From Dallia pectoralis (Eukaryota; Chordata; Actinopteri; Esociformes; Umbridae), in NCBI GenBank assembly GCA_029465975.1, contig CM055759.1, forward strand, positions 11,262,744 through 11,326,743: DNA of 64,000 bases. The letters are read 5' to 3'. The notes under the pieces were generated by a model. It had not been told where the DNA came from, did not search any database, and saw only the letters and a list, made by a program, of their open reading frames with translations. Positions 10,568 through 22,111 of the stretch are shown here, piece by piece. How positions within the stretch are numbered: the first letter of the stretch is position 1; each line of letters begins with the position of its first letter. The position numbers and the translations under genes are program-made.

Positions 10568-13500
10568 TAGTGTTCGTTGACACAAAACGTTTCATTACGA
10601 GAAACTTTTGTTGACAAACCCCGGTACCCGGTTCAGATCGGAAAACGAATTTATAAGATCATTGTGAAAAATCGTATTTTTTTTTTAGTAATAGACCAGT
10701 TCGTATAGTGTCCGCCTAATTGGACTAATCCAGAACCTTTTGTCTGTAGAAATTGATAAGGTCGACATCGCCACTTATGGGTGACACCTGACTCGAAGTC
10801 CTCTTGACTCACAGTTCGACCAGTTCTGTGGTTCTAATCGCATTGCATTGGAAATCACAGATAAGAATGAATTGTCCTAGGGTGGCAGCAACCTTAAAGT
10901 GATAGTTTGGGATTTTGCCAATTACCATAACTTAGTTCCTAAAAGGGGATAAAGGTTTTAATTATCTGGTCCTGTATTTAGAAAATGTATGGTAGCTTAA
11001 TTTTTATTTAAATAATGTCAGAAAAATGGTCTGAAAGGACTGCGGTCCTCGTTCCAGCACTAGTTGATGGTTGTGCAAAATATACTACATTATTCAGAAT
11101 TTCACAGTCTTTACCTCATAAACGAAATAGCCTAAAAACAAACTGTTTACATTTTCCGAATCTGCTCCGATTGTGAAAAACCAATACATGTTTTTTTCTA
11201 TATTGGTTTCATATTTATCTTTCAGAGTCGAAAATAATGTGAATATGTGTTTAACAATGACTGGAGTGTTAATTGGCACCGTCTTAAAAGTGCACCATCT
11301 GGTCATATTTATGAAAAACGTCAGTTGGTAATGTAAATGTCAATAGCTCGTATCAAAATAACCAACTAAAATAGCTTCAGGGACAGCTGCTCTACCATGA
11401 ACATCTTCATTTTTAAAATTTTTCTAAATGATGAATAGTTTTTAAAGCACCTTTTCAACAAACATTTTCAATACCTCAGACCCAAAACAACTTATTTGGA
11501 AATAGTCCACTAGTATAGCTTCATGGACTGATGCTCTACCATACATTGTTTGAATGAAATTTTTTAAAATGAAATTGCTCGGACCCAATAAAAATGTATA
11601 TGAAAAAATCTACTAATAAAGCTTCAGGGTCTGCCGCTTTATCATCAACATTCTTTAGTTTGGCAATTCTTTATTTAGGAAACTTTGTTGTCGTATCTAA
11701 AGGGAATACTTTATCAAAATGGCTCGATTACTCAGACTGTTTCCTCAAAATAAGCAACGAATACAAAAAAAATATGAAAATATTTCTAATTCAGAAAAGT
11801 AATTTTACACTGACATTTAAAAAAGGCAACACATTTTTCATGTAAATGGTAGGGCACCAACATCTGTTTTGATTGGTAAATGTGTTTGGGTTACAAAGCA
11901 AATGGCATTTACCAGTAAAAACTACCTTCATTATGCACTTTTAACACGCTGCCTTTAACGCTCCCTTATAAACACGGAGAATCCGCAATAGACATTGAAC
12001 GCAACCGAGAAAACAGGAAGTATTGATTGTTCTCTACCCCACAGCAGATTCACAATATGTAATTTGTTTCAGGCATGAAGCTAACTTCACTGCAGTCAGT
12101 ATAATGTGGGTGGAATAATCAAAAGTTGATCTATTTTCCTCATGCTTTAAGGGCAATATGTTAATTTGGTTATGTGCGAGAGAGACACGAGTCAAAGGAT
12201 GACACAAAGACACAAAGATAACGACAGACAGGACCATCAAAGAAACATGTTTAGCAGAAACTATTGAATGGAAACCCTTGATGACTGGTGCATTGTTGAT
12301 CTGTCCCGAAACTGCAGAGTAGTCCAAAATATAACCAAACCCACCGGTCTCTGCCTCACTTTTACCGGCAGATTAACAACATTATGAGTTAAACATTGTA
12401 ATATGTTTCACCATTCGTATTCGTTGATTAACTACTTCTCTCTCCTAATGTTACTACAATAAAGATCTATGAACTCATATGCAAGCCCATCCCCGAACAT
12501 TGGCCCTTCAAATGAATTGCCTAGTGCTTTGGGTTGAAAAAAATATATGTAATAATTTACTTCTCAATTTTATTAACTGTCCTTATTTCATGTTGTAGCA
12601 ATGGAGATCTACAAACCCCCGAGCAGACTTGGATTTGATGCATTGGATTGTACTGTTTATAATTAGGAATGTATTTCCACCAAAAATTCTGCTTATTTTC
12701 TTTTTTGTTAATTTTCTTTATATATACCGGAGTTATCTACGTTTAGATGTATTTAAAGAAAATCTGAATTTGTTCAAAAGAAATGTTGGCGTGACAAACA
12801 AACAGAAAGTAAATGAAGGTGCGGTGTCTCTATTCAGCAGCTAGAGGGCGCCAAACACCTTTGCAAACGGCCCACTGGAGAACACTTAATTACCTTACAT
12901 CCACACCGCCTGTTCAGATTTGGACTGTTTTTTTCCTAAACATTTGCATTGGTCTTCGCGAATTATTTAAAGCAAAAAATGTATAACGTATCAACATAAT
13001 GTCAATTCAACAATTAGTCAATTGCAAACAGTTATTTAGTTCGTATGTTATGCCTGTATCACTCACACACGATCCCAACGATCTCTGAAACAATTCTTCC
13101 ATGCAACCATTTTTTAAAAATTAAATAGGCCTATCCGTAGGAAGCCAGAGATAAAAATGCTAGGAAAACCGCAATGAAAAGTCAATTTATTTTGAACAAT
13201 ATTGCAAACGCATTCTACAATGTAACCAACATTTTTAAAATAAGGTTCATACAATGTTAAACAAACCTCTGTTAAAATAAAATATGTATCGATTACATAC
13301 AAAACATTACATACAAATATTGTGTGTGTTTGTGTATCTAGGTGTGTGTTGTATGTGTGTGGTTTGTGTGTGTGTATGTTTATTTAATATTATTCGGTCA
13401 ACAGGTTGTCCCTACTGGTGTGGCATGATGCAACATATTTTGTGCCATTTTCACAATGGTTCTTCACCCAATAGGCATTGTAATTTTTGTATTTAAATTT

Positions 13501-13601
13501 GTTTTCAATATGCAGGTCTGTATAGTTATTACACTCTGTTGGCAGAATAAACACTGCCTTGCATCTCTGGATTGCTATACCTGTCTGCGATGACCGGTCT
13601 C
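10568..13601. other. gene-free stretch with one diverged repeat cluster
   Basis: AT-rich sequence with no supported gene. Three diverged copies of a block like tagcttcagggacagctgct occur near 11370, 11515 and 11618, as described in a separate entry. A GT-rich tract lies at 13318-13378. The ORFs at 12034-12327 and 12629-12844 have no family features. Confidence 0.5.
11340..11660. repeat. three diverged copies of a 100-145 bp repeat
   Basis: Each copy has an ACTAxxATAGCTTCA core, a short spacer, then CTCTACCAT or a variant (ctttatcat in the third copy) and an AT-rich run. The copies differ in length and have decayed, so this is an old local duplication or the remains of a repeat-rich element. 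Confidence 0.4.
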
Positions 13602-13891
13602 TATGGCCAGGCTGTGCTCGCTGACTCTGTAATGGCCAGGCTGTGCTCGCTGACTCTGTAATGACCAGCCTGTGCTCGCTGACTCTGTAATGGCCAGGCT
13701 GTGCTCGCTGATTCTGTAATGGCCAGGCTGTGCTCGCTTACTCTGTAATGGCCAGGCTGTGCTCGCTTACTCTGTAATGGCCAGGCTGTGCTCACTGACT
13801 CTGTAATGGCCAGGCTGTGCTCGCTGACTCTGTAATGGCCAGGCTGTGCTCGCTGACTCTGTAATGGCCAGGCTGTGCTCGCTGACTCTGT
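13602..13891 (+). repeat. 29-bp minisatellite, 10 copies
   Basis: Ten head-to-tail units of tggccaggctgtgctcgctg plus actctgtaa, with a few substitutions (tgaccagcc in one unit, cgctta in two). The unit length is not a multiple of 3, so apparent minus-strand ORFs through it are artefacts. Confidence 0.95.
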
Positions 13892-13994
13892 ACATATTCT
13901 ATGTTTTTCTGAGTTTTCTAGCAGTCACAGTGGTCATGTATTTTTCCACATCAGTACTGCCTGTTTAGAGCCAAATAGCATATTTAATATTTAA

Positions 13995-14616
13995 GTGGGA
14001 CCCCTCTCTATGGTAACGGGACTCCTCTCTATGGAAACGGGACTCCTCTCTATGGTAACAGGACTCCTCTCTATGGTAACGGGAGTCCTCTCTATGGAAA
14101 CGGGACTCCTCTCTATGGTAACAGGACTCCTCTCTATGGTAACGGGACTCCTCTCTATGGAAACGGGACTCCTCTCTATGGAAACGGGACTCCTCTCTAT
14201 GGAAACGGGACTCCTCTCTATGGTAACAGGACTCCTCTCTATGGTAACGGGACTCCTCTCTATGGTAACGGGACTCCTCTCTATGGTAACGGGACTCCTC
14301 TCTATGGTAACAGGACTCCTCTCTATGGTAACAGGACTCCTCTCTATGGTAACGGGACTCCTCTCTATGGTAATGGGACTCCTCTCTATGGTAACAGGAC
14401 TCCTCTCTATGGTAACAGGACTCCTCTATATGCTAACAGGACTCCTCTATATGGTAACGGGACTCCTCTCTATGGTAACGGGACTCCTCTCTATGGTAAC
14501 AGGACTCCTCTCTATGGTAACAGGACTCCTCTCTATGGTAACAGGACTCCTCTCTATGGTAACAGGACTCCTCTCTATGGTAACGGGACTCCTCTCTATG
14601 GTAACGGGACTCCTCT
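13995..14616 (+). repeat. 21-bp minisatellite, about 29 copies
   Basis: Head-to-tail units of ggactcctctctatggtaac plus one base, with ggtaac/ggaaac and acg/aca variants. The 21-bp length keeps the frame, giving a 240-residue ORF of LLSMVTG heptads. It lacks any other domain, and the minus strand is also open, so I treat it as non-coding. It lies only about 105 bp from the preceding 29-bp array. Confidence 0.95.
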
Positions 14617-14625
14617 CCGGTCTCT

Positions 14626-17395
14626 TTGTAGCTTTACGGTGCCTGTGGTGTGCATACAGATTTAAGCCTAAATTATTACGTTTCAGTTGCCAATGTAGTT
14701 CTACATGCATTGCGTAATAGTGCGCGGGAATAAACGGTTCAGTAGCAAATATAAATATGGAGTACAGAAATGTCTCAAACTTCAGATGAATATGAGATTA
14801 AGGAATACAGCAGTGACAATAACCTCAGATGACAACGATATTAAGGAATATAGCAGTGACTAAAACCTCAGAGGAAAAGTAAATAGAAGAACACAGCAGT
14901 GCTGAGGCAGTGGGCTTATAGTGATTAACACCTGACTACTATTCCAAGCGTTTGGCTTGTTAGCTTTATGGTGCTAAGACATCACCCAACTGGATGCCAC
15001 AGAGGACAAACAGAAGAAGTCTATTATTACACAGACACACACATGTGTTAGTCGGTTCATTTGTTTAATCGAAATCGAACAAAGTCTTCAAACGTAAAAG
15101 AAATGTGAAAACGCTTTTATCACACTGTTCGGTCAACCAGGAAGTATTTGCCGACAAAGATGCGCTTGGAGTAGAGTTCATTCTCCACAGAATAGAGCTC
15201 GCAGGAGTCACCGAGTGTGACAAGACACGGCAGCCCCATCTGACATCTTACTTATTATTATGCTGAGCTGATTGACAGAGCACTCTGTTAGCCTCAAACA
15301 CATAATGTTATCGGGATTCAAACTCCTGACTGCAATGATGCAGGTTAACACAGAGGGGGCCCCAAAGCCTGGTTTTGAGTAAAATTTGACTCTATAGCTG
15401 AGCGAGAACTATCACCAAGCGTTTCACAAACTGGTTACATGGAATAAAATGTCTACTAAATGAGTAATATCTAATGTAATATAAATATGTCAACTATCCA
15501 CCAAATCATGCCCATGCAGCCCTACAGTGAAATGCACCATTTCTCCCTGCCCTGCATCTACTGATATACTACAGGCTTTTCAATAGACTGGTAGATACAT
15601 GCAGACAGATTGAACAGGCTGACTCTCTATCTCAAACTGAATACAGATGAGTCTTATCCCCCAGTAAAGGCAGCGGGGAGAGAAGGTGAGAGGATCAAGC
15701 CTCTGCCGTGAACGCACACCGTCCCATCTTTAGGAGATAACGTAGGACGGGATTTCCGGTGTCCAGGCATGAGAAAGGCTTCACATTTACATAAACTGGC
15801 CCTGCGACAAGGGATTTGTGAAATGAACTGTTACCACTGTCACTTTTAATTGGAATAAGTTTACAATGTATGGCTATTAGAAGGGACTGGGGTTATTAGT
15901 GCTTTTAGCAGAGACAGGTACAAGGTAGTTAGTGGCGATGAAGTGGTTGGCTGCCCTGTTCTTCAGAGAGATATAACAGATGTGATTAGTGGGATACACT
16001 CCAAGGGTCGTTTAATACATTTAGCCACTTTAGAAAGTATTGCATGGACAACTCTCCCAAAGGACAAATATATCCAGGCCAATGCATTCATCATTTAAGA
16101 TTTGTATTTATTTTGCTGGCCGTTCCGTTATATATTGATTTTCAGTGATGCAGCTTCTAACCATTTTTAAAGAATTATTTGACTATATTATTTAATTGAA
16201 TTCAGTATGAAATCCAACCTGGTGGCACTGAGATAATTTGTCTTGCACAGCTTCACTGTAGATAAATATGAGTGAGCGTTCCTGGAGTTCAAACTTGTTC
16301 TTTGAACAACTTCTCGTGATAGAGAGAGGCAGCGCTAGATAGGCCTTATTAAATAATTGAGCATAGGGAAGTAATTGAAGACATGGATCAATGATATCTT
16401 GGGGTTTGTTCTCATTACAGCTGTCCTCTGACACTTCCAGAGTTATAGCTCAATGAGAAGGTTGCAAGAGGGCCAAGAGAGAGAACTGCGATCTGAAAGT
16501 TAACAAATGAAGCCCGTTTCACCGCTCCCTGTCTTGTCTCGCTCGTCAACACTGTATGATGCTTGGACACGGCAGGTGGTTCGGCTGCTCTGACGTCCTC
16601 CATTTCAGTAGGATGTCAGATCTTAGCACGTTAGAATCAGAGATGTTTCCAGGGAAGCTGGCCGTTTCCAGGCCCCTGATTTCCCAGAGGGTCTGCAGTC
16701 TGGACACGCTTGAAGGTGCCCGAGTGTTTAAGCAGCCGAACCAGAAGCGTATAAGAGTGTGTGTGTGTGTGTGTAGAGACCCATCATAGACTCCGCTGCT
16801 CTTACATTTCTCTTGTCTTACGCAGCGGTTGATTCTTGCCTTGTCACCAAATAGATGTGCTGAAGGATTTGGTAACTCTTTCATGATGTAAAAAACCGAT
16901 GGATGTATTTTTTTGGAATCATAAAATATTTGAGTGGCTTTGTCATTTGTCAGGTTTAGTTTAACATGGAAGGAGACAATTTAACAATTCAGCAATCTTT
17001 CGAGCTTAAATGTCAAACCTGACATTCAGGACTTATAATTTCCTTTCTTTAATTACAATTTTAGGTGCATCATAACTGAAGGGTTGTAATTTCAGAGACA
17101 GTGTTTATCCCAGAATACGCACTCACACACGCACGCACCCACGCAAACACACAAATATACAAACTGTCTCTGCTTGGTACATGTCTAAGGGTATATAACC
17201 CAGTGTCAAAAGAGAAACTGTCCCCCAAAGGACAATAGCTATTTATTGTATCAGACCAGACTGTCCCGACTCCCAAGCACACAGATGTAGCAGGTCTGGA
17301 GGACAGACCCAGGAAGGCAGGATGCCAATGAAATCTCTGCCCACACACCCTCCTTCTATAAAGAGTTCCTGTCTTCTACCCCTGTCATATAAATC
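14626..17395. other. gene-free stretch
   Basis: No supported gene. There is a short GT run at 16758-16774. The overlapping ORFs on both strands at 16192-16884 lack family signatures. Confidence 0.5.
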
Positions 17396-17548
17396 AGGAG
17401 GTGCAGAGTAAGGAGGTGGGAAAAAGAGAGAGACAGACAGAAGGGTGGATGGAGAGAGATGGGGTGATGTGGATGGAGGTGGAGGGTGATGAAGAGAGAG
17501 AGCAATAATGGAGAGAGGATGGATGGATGAGGGAAAGTAGGAGGGATA

Positions 17549-17593
<45 letters not shown>

Positions 17594-17640
17594 CAGGATT
17601 GAGGAGGGGATTGGATTGGAAAAAGGACACGTCTTACGTC
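17396..17640. repeat. GA-rich low-complexity tract
   Basis: Purine-rich DNA with a nearly pure (GA)n core at about 17540-17592. The minus-strand Ser/Leu-rich ORFs through it (LSLSLSLS) come from the microsatellite. Confidence 0.9.
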
Positions 17641-17749
17641 CAAGCTGTCCTATTCAAGGTCGTCATGGTGAATGAGGTGGTGAGTGGAGAATAAAGTGGA
17701 TAAGAAGACAGCGATGTAGTTTAATGTGTATCTGTATGTGCCAACATGG

Positions 17750-18180
17750 ATGTGTGTGTCTGTGTGTGCCAACATGGATGTGTGTGTACCAGGCTGGTGT
17801 AATAGGTTACTGACTGGGTGTAGCATGTGTGTGTCTGTGTGTGTGTGTACCAGGCTGGTGTAACAGGTTACTCACTGGGTGTAGCATGTGTGTGTCTGTG
17901 TGTGTGTGTACCAGGCTGGTGTAACAGGTTACTCACTGGGTGTAGCATGTGTGTGTCTGTGTGTGGCAACATGGATGTGTGTGTACCAGGCTGGTGTACC
18001 AGGTTACTTACTGGGTGTAGCATGTGTGTGTCTGTGTGTGAGTGTGTACCAGGCTGGTGTAACAGGTTACTCACTGGGTGTAGCATGTGTGTGTCTGTGT
18101 GTGGCAACATGGATGTGTGTGTACCAGGCTGGTGTAACACTCATGTCCAGATAACAGATTACTCACTGGGTGTAGCATGT
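17750..18180 (+). repeat. about 60-bp GT-rich minisatellite, roughly 7 copies
   Basis: Units contain accaggctggtgtaacaggt, then tactcactgggtgtagcatg, joined by GT-rich linkers of variable length (with or without a gcaacatggatg insert). The last unit is interrupted by a short insertion near 18140. Confidence 0.9.
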
Positions 18181-21100
18181 ATGTAATGCGCTTTAGCATT
18201 AATGTTTAATGTGAATGTAGGCACAGAATATTATTTTTTTATTTGTATATACAGTTTACAACCTTGTGTTTTTACACATGGGTGCGTGTGTGGGTGTGTG
18301 CATGTGTGCGTGTGTGTGTGTGTGGGTGTGTGTGTGCACGCACACATGTCTCCACATGGCTGATTGATTGTAAGTGACAGCTAGCTGATGGCTTTCACTT
18401 CCTCTTGGATTTAATTAGTGTGAGAGGAGGTGGGATCTCACACTACGGTATAAAAATACCCAAATGTATGTATTTAATCTTTAACCTTGGCAGAGCGGCC
18501 AGAGACATTTTTGGTCGAATGTAACACATAACCTATTTATGAGGAGTCCTGTTCATTAGTACTTAGATCAGAAAATGAGCTGCAATCTCAATTCTAGTTG
18601 TCTGACTAATGTCCCCTGGAGGTGTAACATTTAGGCATTTAGAGATGCTGTGTTGCTGAGATAAAGCAGGATGCTGGTAGCTGGGGAGTATCAGATATTA
18701 ACTAGCTTTTAGCCTTGACAGCCTGGGGGTGCCTAGAGAATCTGCCCTGGACAACCACATGTGTTACAGATGAGAGAGAAACACACAGCAGGCTTAGAGC
18801 TAGGATGTCAAACTCCCTTTGCCCTGGAGGTCGTATTCAATGTTCAACAAGGTCCGGAGGGCCCCACTGAAAATGTATACTACTATTTCCTCAGCATTTA
18901 CAGTTGCTACAGACTAATTTTTCACCATCTTCTCTTATGGTTTAATTTAAATTTAGTGGATTTCAAGATAGGCACAGTCCTGAACCTATACAGATATGCA
19001 TAGGTAATTTCATTATAGTTTCAGAGGACTTCTAAGAAAAAGAGCAAAGAAGAAACAAACCAGAACAAAACGTTAGCAACAAAGAATGTACACAATGACC
19101 GGTAAGAGTGCCCTTCTTATCTGTGCTTGTCAGAGCTCCCTCCGAAGCCAGTCTACTGCCACCTGCAGGCAGGCATTGGCGGTCGTCTTCTCAGGCAACT
19201 AGCTGCCATCAATCCCTCTCCCTTCACTAATTGTCCGGTCTTGTCATCACAGTCACCTGGTGCTCATTCCCTCATTAGATGAGTATATAGGTCCCTTGTG
19301 TTTGGTCATGTCCTTGTGTGGACCTTGCCTATTAAAAAAACATAAATCATAATCTGTTCCTGTGCCGTGGCTTTATCCTTCCAACTACTACATGACAGTT
19401 CTCCCAGATTCACCTGGGCAGCATTAATTTAATTGACAATCTTTTGGTCCTTGATTTGTGAGAAAATACAACCGACTCCAAATGCAAACTCAATGTGTCT
19501 TTTTTGTATTTGTCACTGACCAAATATTTAGAGTTATTTAGAGAATATTTTATTTACTCAAACCACCTGGAGACTTGATGCACCTGGAGATTTCACAGCC
19601 TTGGCCTAGAGCTAAATTGGAATAAGCTAAATGTACTGTAGATTCTTCTTACCGGCCAGTACTTTATTGGTTAAGAGATACAGCATGTGATGTCTTGGGA
19701 ATAAGATTTATAGGTTGTATAAGTTGGGATCGGTCTTGTAAATGTCTGAAATCACGGCGAAAAAGACCTATGCTCGTTCTGTTTAAAGCAGCTCAGAATT
19801 TACAATAGTTGGAATAGTTAGATGCAAAATCATTCATTTCTTTTCATGTTTTAGAGTGTGTTCGATTAATTCATCTTTACATACACGGTTGTCACAAAGT
19901 GCCTGTGATTGATACCCCAAACAGCAAGCAATAGGATGTTGAAGCACAGTGAATATGGGGAAAAATCCCTTGGAAGGCAGTAACCCCGAAAGAAACCCAT
20001 GGAGGCTCTGGAATTGCCCACTTCTGTCAATGTAACTCTAATGCGTGTCTGCTGTCTCTTGCACTGTCCATCAAGAAACACAGCTATGTTTAAAAAAAGG
20101 CATACAGTATACTTTAAGGAGCTAAGCAATGGCCCATGTCAGCAAGGGATTTGTTAAAGCATAATTATTTTCCACTTATTGACCACAAATACCACCCCTG
20201 CATCCTGAATATCTGGGTTGTTTAATTGAAAAAGCGGCAAATGAGTTAAATGCACCTATGTAATTAAAAACCCATCAGCTGCGTTCATGGCAGACGCGAG
20301 ATTGTGTAATTGGATTACTAATGTGGAACAATAAATGAATAAATTACTCCTGGGGTGTCAGGACAGTCCCAAGCCGAGGTGGTGATTTTTATTCTGATGA
20401 AGTACACATTGTGGCAGAATGAAAATAAGTGCTATAAATCATTGTCCTAGAAGTACAGAGTCATTACAATTCTCAAATGAGTGAATTTTAGATAACCCAG
20501 CTCAACCCCATTGGAACCAAGTTCAGTATAATAAGGCATGTCATTAATTGGATGAAATTAATGAATTCTTCCTGCTGGAAATAATTTCTGTGTTGATGTG
20601 ACAGTGGGAATGTTAAGTGTTCTTCCCAAGGATTCTTAGAAATCAGGGTATGTTAACAGTATAGTAGTGTTGAACGGGGAACAAAAATATCAAATATGCA
20701 GTCAGAAGTACGCAAAATGTTCTCACTTTGTACTGGTTGGTGGACTTTAGGATACATCTGTGGATAGAGGAAAAACAATAAATTTCTGTGGCCAAATGTT
20801 TCACATGAATCTGCAACCATTACACCTCAGTCTGAAAACCATGCTAACATGCACTTATCATGGCTCTAAGGTGAATATAGGTTTTATCCCAATAGGAACT
20901 GCACATCCAGCGAGCTAGCATAATGTAACTCGCAGGTCGAGTTGAAAAATCCTGTTAACCTTTTCTAACTTTTCATGTTTTCAAAAAACTGCATAAGATA
21001 TTCAATATAGTTAATTTTTTCTGTATTGCCAGACAGTGTTCAGGTCAGAGAACTGACATGATGTCTTTTCACAATAATGTGGTAACTCCACAGCTAAATC

Positions 21101-22090
21101 CTAAATAATCTTATTCCCATCAGTGCGCTGCATGTGTTCACACGTACACCTGCCATATGCACACGTGTCTATAAGCTGAGGGAGTGAAAATGACTGAACG
21201 TATATGGGGCTAATTAGATCTTCCAGTGGCGCCTTCTAGCAACTCTACAACAATGCGGTCTTGATGATGGATGTGAATTCCCATAAGGCACTGTGTTATT
21301 TATTCATTTCTGCAGTTTCACTTAAAGTTTTTGGATAGGTGTGCTTAATTACATTTCACATGCATTGGTTTACGCTGGATTTTCACAACGGACGCATGTA
21401 AAAGACACAATGAAACATACATTACATGTTTAACTGTTGCTGAGATGTATTTCTTAATATCAGAAGGGATTAAATGTAATTCTATGTTCCTGTAAAAGCG
21501 GAAAATGAATTTCCCAAATTCAAGTCATGTGTGTCGTGAACTGGATTGGTTATTTGATCCTCTAACCACAGTCTGGAAGTTACTCTGAGTAACACATGAA
21601 CACAGAGAGTTTTAAAATTCATGGTGCTGTTTACTTAAAAAAGCAAAGCATGTGTGGCAAATTCAGTGTGTGGCTTCCACAGAGGACCCAAACGTGTGTG
21701 AAGTGTTTTACCAGTTTAATTGCTCCATGGTACAGGTACATATCACGATTGCGGGAAGTGTAGTGCATAAAAGCCATATGCAGAGCCAGGTATTTGTTCG
21801 AAAGACAGGAGTATTTTAAACACAACTGTAAAACAAACTGAGAGTGGCGAAAAACACTATTGTTGAATTGAAATAATACTGCGCATGCACAGCGACTTAT
21901 AAAACATTCAAACAACAGCAGCACGTCTTCAAATACAATCACTCAACTCAATACAACTCGTGACCTGGAAACAATAACCAACAAGTGTGAATACCAAATA
22001 CAGTGACTTTTAAACACACATAATCACCAAATCCCCAACAGCTGTGATACTGTTAAACTCCAATGTCAAGTCAAACTGTCAATATAAAAA
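18181..22090. other. gene-free stretch with simple repeats and relics
   Basis: There is a GT-rich run at 18280-18345. Sequence around 18790-18870 (gtccggagggccccactgaa) looks like a decayed interspersed repeat common in fish, and 19230-19340 may be another. No supported gene was seen. An (AT)n tract at 22087-22105 borders the next array. Confidence 0.45.
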
Positions 22091-22111
22091 ATATATATAT
22101 ATTTATGGTGG

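Noticed and set aside
13995..14717. 240-codon LLSMVTG heptad protein
   Set aside because: The 21-bp minisatellite keeps frame automatically, and the minus strand is also open. There is no signal, anchor or flanking domain.
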